In this document: positions 11,876 to 22,614 of the stretch, piece after piece
Layout: each line of letters starts with the position of its first letter
How positions within the stretch are numbered: position 1 is the first letter of the stretch
From: Viscum album
Lineage: Eukaryota > Streptophyta > Magnoliopsida > Santalales > Viscaceae
Direction of reading: 5' to 3'
Assembly: GCA_963277665.1 (NCBI GenBank)
Contig: OY728153.1
Span: 269,364,250-269,428,249 of the forward strand
Length of the DNA stretch: 64,000 bases
The notes under the pieces: generated by a model
Told to the model about the DNA's origin: nothing
Seen by the model: only the letters and a program-made list of their open reading frames with translations
Databases searched by the model: none
Position numbers and translations under genes: made by a program

Positions 11876-14800
11876 CTGGAAATTGTGTCTTCATAATTTT
11901 TATTCACTTATTAAATGAGTTAGGATACCTTTCCCTCATAGCATTTTTAGATTCCCATGTTTCTTCTTCAACCATGTGGTTTCTCCAAAAAAATCTTTAC
12001 CTAGTGAAATACATTATTCTGCAAAAATTTCTCTCTAGAATCAAGAATATGAACATACTTTTCCTTATAATAAATTTTCTCTTCCAAAAGAACTAATACT
12101 GGACTCAAAACATGATATGAATTGAGCACATACTTTATTAACATCAAAACATGAAAAACATTGTGTACCTAAGATAAACATGGAGGTAAATCTACTCGAT
12201 AGGTAACTGGTCCAAATTTAACGAGGATCTCATAAGGTCTAATGAACTGTGGACTTAGCTTTTCTTTTCTTACCAAAACGCCTAACACTTTTCAAAGTAG
12301 ATATTTTAAGGAAAACATGATCAACTACCTCAAAAGAAAATTCTTTCCTCCTATTATATGTGTTACTTTTATACCATCTCTAAGATATCCTCATGTGTTG
12401 TTGGATCATCTTCACTTTCTCAGCCACTTTCTCTACTAATTATGGTCCCGTAAACTTCCTTTCACTAACTTCATCTCAAAATAATGGAGTTCAACGCCGC
12501 TTTCCATATAATACCTCAAATGGTTCTATATGTATACTAAAATGAAAAATATTATTATAATAAAACTAAGCTAAATAAATATGTTGATCCCAAATTCCTT
12601 GGTAATCGATTGAAAAATAACATAACATGTCTTCCAATATATAAATTGGTCACTCATTATGTCTATTAGATTGATGATGAAAGGTTGTGATGAAATTTAA
12701 TTCAGTTTCCAATGACTCTTGAAGGTATTTCTAAAAGATAGAAGTGAACCTAGGATCACAGTCAGATACAATGGAGAGAGGAACTCCATATAACCTAAAA
12801 ATCTCTTTGAGTTATAGTTTAGAAATCTAGTATAGAGAAATAGTGTCTCAAATAGGAAATAAATGTGTAGATTTATTTAGATGGTCAACAATAAACCAAA
12901 TCGCATTATTACCTTGAGAATTAATTGGTAGTCCCACTATAAAATCCATAGATATATTTTCCCATTTTTACTCTGGAACTAGAAAAGGTTGAATCATCCC
13001 CTTTGTTACTTGTCGCTTTGCTTTAACCAATTAAAAAATAGAATATTTCATTGTAAAATCATCAATATATCTTTTTATTCTGACCCACCAATAATACTCT
13101 TGAAGGTATCTATACATCTTAGTGCTTCCAGGATGAAAAAAAATGGAGAACTATGAGCTTCACTTAAAAATTATTTCTTTAGCTGGGAATCATAAGGAAA
13201 ACATAATCTCTTTCCATATCTCAAGAGACAATATTTATCAATATTAAATTTAGGCAAATTACTTTCCTTAACCAATTCTACCTTTTTTATAAATCATGGT
13301 CTTCCTCCTGCAGTTTATTAATTATTTCTAAGAGAGAAATTTTCACTAACACCTGAAACAAAATAGAGTAATTTCCTACACCAACAAATTCCAAGACAGA
13401 ATTCATCAAGTCATAAACCAAGGGATCTTATTCCAAATGTAACATGGTTAGTAATGGATTATTTTTTCAAATCAAGGAATCCCCCACTTTTTTTCTTTTC
13501 CAAGATGGTAATTGATTGTGCAATAATAATCCTTTATCAATTCTATCCATATTCTCTACCACATGTATAATTCCTTTAGAGAAAATATATACTTTAAACT
13601 TTTATGTTCAGTATATATTTTACATTTGGCTACATATAAATGATGTCTCCAAATTTTTAAATTGAAAACCATGGCTTATAATTCTAGATCATGTGTGGGT
13701 TAATTTAACTAATGAGGTTTTAGTTGTCTTGAAACATAAGAAATTGTGTGATCATTCTGTATCAAAGCAACCAAGTCAATTCAATGAAGTACCATTTTAG
13801 ATGAAAAACTCTCCATTTATAGAAGGATGAGCCAAGACAAAATCATTCACCAATATTATTTCCAATTTCTAAAAACAAACATCATATTCATCTTTTCAAA
13901 TAAATTTAACCCCTTTATGTGTTAACTTAGTTAGCAATAAAGATAACCATGAAAATTTTTTAATAACCTATCGATAATAACCTGTTAATCCAAGAAAAAT
14001 ATGAATATCCATATCATTTTTAGGTCTTGTACATTTATCAACCACTTTTTTCGGCGTGATCAACTATTATTCCATTCTTATTTACAATATTCTCAAGAAA
14101 AGAAATCTGTTGCAACCAAAAATCACATTTTCTAAATTTTCCATATAACTTATTTTCCTTAAGTGTTTACAAAATAATACTTATAAGTTTTTTATGATCC
14201 TAATAACATTTTGGATAAACCCAAATATCATCAATAAAAATAACAAAAAACTTATAGAAATATTCATGATAGATTATATTCATAATATCCTTAAATACGG
14301 TAGGGGAATTTTTCAATAAAAAAGGATAATAAAAAACTCAAAATGCCTATATCTAGTTTGGAATGCTATTTTTTGAATTTCTTCCTACTTCAATTTCACC
14401 AGATGGTATTCAAATCTCAATTCAATCTTGTAAAAACCTTGAGCTCCATGGAGCTAATCAAACAATTCATCTATATGAGGTAGTGGATAATTATTCTTAA
14501 TAGTAATGGAATTAAAAGCTCTATAATCAATGAAAAGTTTCATGAAACCAATTTTATTTTTAATGAACAAAATAAAATCACCCCAAGGTGAAGTGATGGT
14601 ACAAATGAAGCTTTTATCAAGAAACTCCTATACCTTTTTTTTCAGTTCAAGATGTTACACTTGAGCAATTCGATAAGGTGTTTTGAAATTAAATTATAAT
14701 TAAGAACTAATTAAATGTTAAATTTAAATTCTTGATCAAATATAATATTGGGAAACTCATTTGGAAAACATTCAGGTGTTCATTTACCACTAGCGCATCA

Positions 14801-16506
14801 TTAATCTGAACAGATCCCTTACTTTCAACAATATGTGTAAGATAAATTTCATTTCCATCTTTTAACAGTTTCTCATCTTCCTAATATGTTATAAATGGTG
14901 TGGGTTCATTCTTATATAAAAACTAAAACTATTTATAAAAAACAACTTCTTTAGCTCTACAATCAACCATACCATGATAAACAGAAAGTCAATCCAACCC
15001 CAAAATGACATCAAACTCTAATAACAGAAAAATAATAAGGTTTTAAAGTAATTTATTCCCATATATAACAATACTATGATTCTAATAATTCCTTTTTTCT
15101 TTAATATTTCCCCTAGTGTTTTAAAAATAAGTTATGGTTTCATTTATTGAGGTGAAATTTCCATTTTACCAGAAAATTTCTCAAAAACAAAGGAATGTGT
15201 ATACCGCATATCAAATAAGACAATAGAAAAATATGATTAAACAATCAATATTCCTGATATCACTTCATTGTATGTACCAACATCTATTGACATGGTTTCA
15301 AAGGATTTCAATGCTTCTTTCTACTTATAATCCAGATACTTTCCATCATCCATATCTTTCTTTGGGTGGTTACTTGCATAATTCCCTATCTGACCACATT
15401 TAAAACACTTTATAGTTTTCTTATCAGAATTAAACTTATGATCAATTTCATTGAAATATCGGGCCCTATTTCCAAACATACCACATCAAAAAAACTTCCA
15501 GTATTTTATAAGGAATTCCCCAGGATTCTTTTTACCACACTTCCCACAAATTAGAAACTATTTTTTTACCTTCATGTTTATTTAATTGATTCTTACCCAT
15601 TTCCTTTCATTGGTACCCTTTCTTTTTCTTGTTTTCAAAGTACACATGATCATAAAAAAACTTCATTTATACCATTTTATCACAATGGGAAAGTTTCTCA
15701 TAACTCTTGAATGCACGGGATGTCAATTCCCTTCAATATATTAGCTTCAATCCTGAGTAAAAATGATTGATTTTACTATCAAGATCCTGAATAAAATTTG
15801 GAGAGTACCTTTCCAATTGAGTGAAGTTTTAATCATGCATATCCACTAAATATTACTTCTTTTGTATCAATTAAACGAATTTATTTTCCATCTTAAGTTT
15901 AACCACCTTAGGAAAATATTTTTAAATGAATATATTCTGAAATTCATCCCATTCCAAGGCATCAATATCCTCGTCATCCTTGATATTATTGACCATTGAA
16001 CACCACTATTCTGATTCAACTTCCAAAGGATAAATAAAAAGAATAAAATTTGGATTATCTGAATACCCCATGACATTGAATATCTTTTTAAGGTATTTAA
16101 TCTACCCTTTAGCCACCACTAGGTCAGAAGATTCACTGAAATAAGTAGAGTGTTGCCTCATAAAATGTTCCACTATTATCATGTTCCTTTGTGGTAGCTC
16201 TGGTTGTTCTCTTTCATGGATTCCATGACCATTTATATCCTACATCAACTAATCCATTACTATCAAAAACTTCTCAGTTCCAAGTCCCACAATTCCAGTT
16301 TATGGATTCGGAAAAATATCATCCTCTTGGTGCCTTCCTACTTCAAATTTCATGTTTCTTCTATGGAAAACCAAATGAATAGACATATCCTTAATGAATA
16401 AATATAAAAATAATTAACTTCTATATCATAAACTTAACTATAAGTTAAAAAAAATTTATGGAACTATATTAACATCATCCTAACCCTTAATGTTATCTAA
16501 ACCATG
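11876..16506 (-). pseudogene. Degenerate gag-pol of gypsy element A
   Basis: Polyprotein order read on the minus strand from right to left. Gag about 15600-16400. Zinc knuckle about 15395-15440 (CFKCGQIGNYASNHP, last His and Cys changed to Asn and His). Protease about 15175-15240 (LFDMRYTHSFVF; the DSG is lost). Reverse transcriptase with [10 protein letters not shown] (about 14560-14590), [10 protein letters not shown] (about 14455-14500) and the active-site box FIDD (14223-14247). RNase H with SYVSRQLKPH and PTHDLEL (13676-13760). Integrase with [12 protein letters not shown] (about 12870-12910) and LYGVPLSIVSDCDPRFTS (12722-12785). C-terminal LSPQFIRPYEIL (12222-12259) and chromodomain (11913-12040, VKIFWRNHMVEEETWES). 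Many stops and frameshifts make it non-functional. Domain order and chromodomain identify a chromovirus; the Tekay/Del label is inferred from motif resemblance. Confidence 0.88.
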
Positions 16507-16519
16507 ATCTAATAATAAC
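16507..16519 (-). other. Degenerate primer binding site of element A
   Basis: Minus-strand TTATTATTAGATC next to the LTR edge resembles the initiator-Met tRNA complement TGGTATCAGAGC at most of its positions. Decayed; the call relies on position. Confidence 0.45.
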
Positions 16520-17154
16520 TATATTGTCCTGAACTTAAACATTACATAATCTAGTAAATTCATTTAGAATTCACTATCTTACATTCCCAAATATCTTTTC
16601 GATTTATAGTTTTATATAATTATGACATTAATCATACATATCAACCCATAATCATACAATGTGGGTACTACTAAAATAGTTTCCATTTATTCTATAATAC
16701 AAATTCTCTTAATAAAACATGAAATCTTTTCATGAAAAATCTTCACAATATTCATCTTGGATTCTTATTTTCTCTTAACCATCCTTAAACACATTGAAAA
16801 ACATTTTAAAACATGGGATGAGAACAAAAAATCAGTAAGGGACATAAAAAGAAAGAAAGAAACCATTAGTTCATGAATACTTATAAACGTATGAAATCAT
16901 TTTCACAAATACATATTTCTCATTAGTAAAGTATCATGTACTTTGTGAAAACAATAGATTCTCATAAAACATAGAAAACTTAAATAAAATTTTTATGGTA
17001 ACTTAAGGTATTAGTAACTTAATATTATAACCCTAGTGGCTATAATTATGATTTGTAACCCTCACGGCTACCTTACGATGTAACCCTCATGTCTACCTTA
17101 TGATGTAACCTTCACATCAACCTTATGGTGTAATCATTGTATTCACACTTGGAA
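16520..17154 (-). repeat. 5' LTR of element A, segment 1 (U5 side)
   Basis: Aligns with 9183-9810 of the 3' LTR: same opening TTAAACA-TACATAAT, the block near 16640 (CATATCAACCCATAATCATAC) and the ~25-bp array at 17035-17140. It stops at ACTTGGAA where element B is inserted, and the LTR resumes at 42403. Confidence 0.85.
17035..17140 (-). repeat. Minisatellite in element A 5' LTR, ~25-bp unit
   Basis: Four degenerate copies of TGTAACCCTCATGTCTACCT plus TATGA; counterpart of the array at 9686-9803. Confidence 0.8.
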
Positions 17155-17573
17155 TATGATGGTCCTAGAATTTTACACATATTATTACATGATTTTAAGC
17201 ATAATTAACCATTAAATACAGACCAAGGATCATAAATTCTAGTGAATTTGGATGATTAGGTACATAAAACTAAAAGCATGAATCCAAAATGAAAATATCT
17301 TTTATTTAAACTCCATAATTAGATCATAACTCCCATTGAGCTCTAACATCTGCATAGGGTAACTTGGGGAATACATGAACATAGGGATGATCTAAAATCC
17401 CCATATTGGAATAAACAAAGGAATAAATAAAATCACATGGGTTAGAAGGAATAACATGATGACATAAAAAGGTCGGGGTCATGAATAAAAATATGGAAGC
17501 ATAACATATAGAACATGGGTTCATGTAATCATGGAATCATAAAAATGTGGCACAACATACTACATGACATAAG

Positions 17574-17826
17574 CATGATTCAAGGCTAAACACCAAGACC
17601 ATTACACATAGAGGAGCATGAGTCAATGCTAACCACTAATACCATTGCACATAATTATCATGATTCAATGCTAACCACCAAGACCATTGCATATGATTAG
17701 CATGAGTCAAGGCTAACCATAAAGGTCATTGCACATGATTACAATGAGTCAAGGATAACTGCCAAGACCATTGCACATTATTAGCATGAGTTAAGGCTAA
17801 CCACCAAGACCATTGCACATGACATA
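17574..17826 (-). repeat. Minisatellite in element B 3' LTR, 42-bp unit x6
   Basis: Unit starts CATGAGTCAAGGCTAACCAC and continues CAAGACCATTGCACATRATTAG. Six copies with point changes. Five copies are in the other LTR at 39649-39858; solo LTR F has about one unit in the opposite orientation near 25190-25270. Confidence 0.85.
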
Positions 17827-18022
17827 TCATAAGACAAAATAGTACCCAATGCATTGGAGCGCTATCTGGGAACACCTATCATAACATGTTTATGAATATA
17901 TGTTCTATAATAAGAATCAAGCATAAGGGTTACCCATGAAAGGAATTGGGTATCAAAATCATGTAAAGGATCAAAAAAATTAGTGTACCATAAAAGTTTC
18001 CATGAAATAATGTATTTAAATA

Positions 18023-19045
18023 ATAGGGTTCCCCTATGCTTCCTGCTCAGTACTAGGGTTCCCCAGCACTGGACTCCCATTCAGTTTGGTCTCTGTCAGC
18101 TTTCTCCCCATGTCCTTCCATGGATCGTCCTTTTCTCTGTTTCCCCCACCCCGGCTTCTGTTTGCCAAACCTTCGACATCACTTTACCATGTTTCACTAT
18201 TAAGGAGGATTTTTTGATCGATATGGGTGGACATCAATGGATGTATTGTCGTGGTCTCTCCCCCACACTCATTCGGGTTCAACTACAAGTGACAGCACAA
18301 CGCGTTGATGATCCTAGCTTGGCAGTTTGTGAATCCACATTCTGGATCTCTGACGATGAATTCCCATCCATTGTTAATCCTACATATATGGTTCCTTATC
18401 ATTGTTCTATATCTTCCCCTATTTTGGTTCATTTCGTCATCTTTTCTACCTCATATTTTGGTTTTTTTGTTGTTCGTGTTTTTTGGCTATGGCGGTTGCC
18501 CTGGTTTTATCCTCGGGTTCTACAGTTCCTTTTGTTTCCTTTTTTTGTACCTAGATTTTTCTAGTCTTCTTGGTTTCCTCTACCATTACATCATGATAAT
18601 TGATGAATTACCCTATTTTGGTTGGGTTCAATGGATTATATGATGTTTTGGATCATACTGGTGTCTTTGGTAAGGGTAGAACTTTTCAGGTTCACTTTTG
18701 GTTGGTTTCATTTTCCATGGCGGCTCGCTGGTCTCGTGGTTCCTCATTTTGAAGATCTATCAATGAATCTCTCACCATCAGTCATCTTATTTCATAGTAT
18801 CCTATGTGGATCTTCTTATGTATTTCTATGAAAATATTCTTTAGGATTTTTGTGACTAGTGTTCTTTGTTTGTTCTTGTTTGTTTGGTGAGTTGTTGTTC
18901 AGCATGGTTCAGCCCGAGACGGTTTGGTTGTTTTCATCCCAAGGACATTATTTGGTGTCTGGGGATGTTTTTCTCATGCCTAAAATGGTGGATAACCATG
19001 GGTAAATTTTCTCATCTGTTATTTATTATTTTTATGGTTCTCACT
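18023..19045 (+). mobile_element. Unidentified ~1-kb insert in the LTR of element B
   Basis: Present in the left LTR of B and absent from the right LTR, where flanking sequence is continuous near 40045-40170. It is less AT-rich and rich in T/C, opens with two copies of AGGGTTCCCC, and ends near a T-rich stretch before CACTTACCC. It holds the largest part of a 193-codon plus-strand frame (17983-18564; that frame starts in LTR sequence) and overlapping frames up to 19054. The translation contains MGGHQWMYCRGLSPTLIRVQ and later hydrophobic, Phe-rich stretches. I recognise no domain, inverted terminus or clear target duplication. It may be a non-LTR retrotransposon piece or a captured genomic fragment. 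Edges are good to a few tens of bases. Confidence 0.55.
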
Positions 19046-20430
19046 TACCCATAAAGTGATTTTATTTGTAAAATCAAAAAAATAGTTCGGAGATACATTT
19101 TAGTGCATTTTAAGGAAAATATTAAAGAGCATTTAAAGAGGAAAAGGAATATTTGTTTTCATAAAACCAAAAATAAATGAAGATTTATTTTCATAATAAA
19201 ATTAGTGATTTTATAAAAATAATTGTGGCTTAAAATAGATTATATATTTAACTTTAAAATGGGTAATAAATCAGGAAGTTCCCATTAATTGGGCTAGCTT
19301 GTCATGAAGATTTGAGAAGGAAACCTTATAAAACATGTATTTACCCATCAAAGAAAGAATAATTGGGATGAAAATATGCTTGTAACATAAAAATATAATT
19401 TAGGATGAGTACATAAGAAGAATTAATAATTACATTGGGGTGAAGGTAGAGAAAGAGTAATCTGAATGAAAAAATGGAGGCTCAGAAAGAATCTCATACC
19501 TTATGTATGAAATTGTTATGAACTTTCACTTAATGACACAAGTAATAACATTAAATCCATTAATTAATTAATTAATAACCTTTTTTACATGTATTTTATT
19601 TATTAAAATTTTATTAAGTTCATTTATGTCCTTTTTGATGAGTTATAAGATACAATTTTATTGTTCGAGAGTGTTTGTTTCCTTGTTTTTCATCATCGGT
19701 TTACTTGTATACATGTATGGAAAATCATGTAAAATGATAATAGTTGTGCAGAATTGAAATCATATGTTATTAATGAACTTAAATAATATTAAATGGTATT
19801 ATATATCAGTTTGTTTCAGATGTGATTATGGTTCACTAGATAAAATGTCAATGATAACTGTTTAGATTATCCAGCTCTTTTTGAACATCACGAACTAGTT
19901 TTGTTTTATAATTTAATATCATGTATATATAATGTTTCAAAAATAATAAATACTTTTTAATACATATATTATAATCTGGTTTAACCACAAAATTATTTTA
20001 TGAATATCCTTGAATGTGGTTATGGAAATTGAAAACTCATCATCCTTGAATGCGATAAATCAACACATCACAGATGATGTTTTCATTTTTAGTACAAAAA
20101 GAGAATGGAAGAGAAACGATGATGGGTTGTTGCATTAAAACAATAAATTTATATTATAAAAAATATATTGGAGTTATCATGTCACTTGGATAAGTGGAAT
20201 TTAGTACAGAACAATCAAATAAAATAAATATAAAAGAAATTAAAGAGGACGGAAGAGGATTTTACCTCTTGAATTTATCCTCCTTGATAACCCCTTAGGG
20301 AAAAAGGGTTGATAGGTTTTTGTGACCAAAGACTCCTGAACATGGGGGGAGAGTCTTGGGAGTATATTGGGAAGAATTTGTATAAGATTCAAGGATTTGG
20401 ATTTGTGAGTAGAAGGGGTGGTGAGGTTGG

Positions 20431-20439
20431 TATTTATAG
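20431..20439 (-). promoter_or_regulatory. TATA box of element B 3' LTR
   Basis: CTATAAATA on the minus strand, in the same context (GGTATTTATAGTGGA on the plus strand) as the other LTRs of this group. Confidence 0.7.
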
Positions 20440-21328
20440 TGGAGGAGATAGGTGTTTTTTTAAATTATTTTACCCATTAATTTATTATTTTGGCACAAGA
20501 CTATGAATAGTGTGTATTCTTGGGACTAATTATAGTAACTAGCATATATGAGTTCTAATAAAAGGTGCTTACATCATCCATACATCAACCATGACTCATT
20601 AATTCATTATTTAGCTTATACTGTAAATTATTGCATTTCACTATTCACTAAAAATTCAATTATTTTAGAAAAATCCCAAAACTTTACCCTAACAATTTCT
20701 CAATATTTATAATTAAAAAATGGACTTGATTTTATGAAAATAATTTTCTAAATATTTGAAATTTAATTTTTAATTAAAAAATTCATTTAATCAAAAAATA
20801 CAAATTTTTAAATTATAATTGATTTTATAACACTTTGAAGAATTAATTAAGGTCTCATAAAATTATCATATAATCACATGAAAATAAAATATTAATTTAT
20901 GAATCTATATTATGAAAATATATTTTCTTTTAAATCATTATATTAATTATCGATTTTTAAATAAACATTTATGTTTCACAAGAATATCAATACTTAATTT
21001 ATAATTTTGAAAACATTTATTTACTTATACTATGATATAATTATATAATATTTTCATTTGTAATATGCCTAAATTTTATTTATACTTTCATTGGTGAGTT
21101 TAATATTTTATTGGATGGTTTACTAATCATAAGGCTCATATTATTGTTCCAGATGTTAGGTTATTATTCTATTGGTATAGGTTCCCTAATTTCTTAAAAA
21201 TACTCTTATTTCATTAATTATTCATTAATAAAGTTTTTTTGCACTATTTATGTAATTTTATGTGATTTATACTATATGAAATAATTATAAGAACGGAAAT
21301 TTCATTGATAGAATTTTAGGTCATTACA

Positions 21329-21342
21329 TTCTTCTCCCCTTA
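21329..21342 (-). other. Polypurine tract of element B
   Basis: On the minus strand AAGGGGAGAAGAA directly precedes the LTR start TGTAATGACC. Confidence 0.75.
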
Positions 21343-22180
21343 TGAATTTTTCCCTTGAAATTTCGTTTTATATGATAAGGTGAAAATAATTGGAGGTAAT
21401 TCTCCTTCATCGCTTCCTCTGGTTCCCATATTGCCTCTTCATACTTAAGGTTTCACCATAGTACTTTGACCAGGTGATTAGTCTTGTTGCATATAAATTT
21501 ATCTCTATGGTCTAAGATCTTCACCAGATACTCTTCATAAGAGAGATAAATTTCCAACTATACCTTCTCTAAATTATGTACATTTGAGGGATCCATTATC
21601 TACTTTCCCAAGAGGGATACATGAAATACATCATGTAGTTGAGACATGGTAGGTGGAAGTACTAGCTGATTGTCCACAGATCAGATGTGATCAAGAATAT
21701 AGAATGGTTCAATGTACCTAGGACTTAGCTTTCCTTTATTCAAAAATTTCATGATCATATTCCATGGAGATATGAGGAAGAATACCATATCTCCAACCTT
21801 AAACTCTAGTCCATGTCGACAATTTTCTGCATAGCTATTCTATTGAATTTGGCCTACGATGATGTGTTGATGAATGGTTTTCAAATTTTCTACCATTTCT
21901 TCAACCATTTAATGTCCTATAAGCTTACATTCACCGACCTCATCCCAGTATGTCAGTGTTATACATTTTTTCCATAAATGGATTCATATGGAGCCATTTG
22001 GACGCTCAAGTGGAAACTTTTGTTGTAAGAGAACTCAATAAGAAAATGAATTTTCTCCCATCCACCTTTTAATTACATAAATAATTCTCTCAACATGTCT
22101 TCCAATGTCTGAATATTCCATTCATATTATCCATATATTTTTGGATGATAGGTCTTACTGAAGTTCATCTCAGTGCTTAG
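21343..22180 (-). pseudogene. Element B pol, C-terminal part (integrase end and chromodomain)
   Basis: Reading leftwards from the insertion: YHPKIYG and IQTLEDMLR (family: YHPQTDGQSERTIQTLEDMLR) at about 22085-22165, GKLSPRYIEPFYILDHI at about 21690-21745, LHDVFHVSLLGK at about 21630, then chromodomain LSYEEYLVKILDHRDKF and LVKVLW, EEAIWEPEEAMKENY at about 21395-21545. Stops are present. The frame is cut at 22176-22180 (CTTAG) by copia element G, between the second and third catalytic acidic residues of the integrase core; the rest is at 35302-39215. Confidence 0.88.
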
Positions 22181-22614
22181 TGTTAGGTTCCCGGGGCCCG
22201 CAGCGGAAGCTGGTGGGCTGGGAATTTAAAAATTTTAATCGATGGAATGACGGAACATGACGTCGCCGATGATCCGAGCCCCAGAGAGGTCCAAGGATCT
22301 CACATAGATTATTGAGAGCACAAAATTAAAATGAAAACATACATGTTTCAAATCCGAAGGCACGGTCGACTGCTGCTAGCCGATGGTGATCGTCGCTTGA
22401 AGGATACTTAGCAGGATCCCTCTAGATCATCCACACACGCTTCAGAAATCCACTAGAATGCTGATCATCGAACTCCGGGTTCTAGTGTGGTGATCCGACG
22501 ATGCTTTTGATGTCCCGATGATCACAGCATCGAAAAACCTTCGATGCAGAAGAGAGATCACGATCCAAGCATCTTGGATCGAGTGTTTATCTCTCTAAGA
22601 AGCGTGAGGAGAGA
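22181..22614 (-). repeat. 3' LTR of copia G, outer segment
   Basis: Matches 33436-33866 of the right LTR. Opens TGTTAGGTTCCCGGGGCCC. Relatively GC-rich and CpG-rich compared with the gypsy LTRs. Interrupted by solo LTR F at AGAGA (22610-22614). Confidence 0.92.

Larger units (their letters stand above)
17155..21328 (-). repeat. 3' LTR of element B
   Basis: Aligns with 39230-42397 apart from an insert at about 18023-19045. TATA box on the minus strand at 20431-20439; perfect hairpin about 355 bases downstream (ACATCA 20065-20070, TGATGT 20075-20080); six-copy 42-bp minisatellite at 17574-17826 towards the 3' end. Its outer end is followed by the polypurine tract at 21329. An open frame of 72 codons at 17862-18080 and one of 66 at 17324-17524 lie within the LTR and have no support as genes. 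Confidence 0.85.

Noticed and set aside
17862..18080. Minus-strand 72-codon frame opposite the start of the 193-codon frame
   Set aside because: It straddles the LTR and the insert boundary, so it cannot be an ancestral gene.
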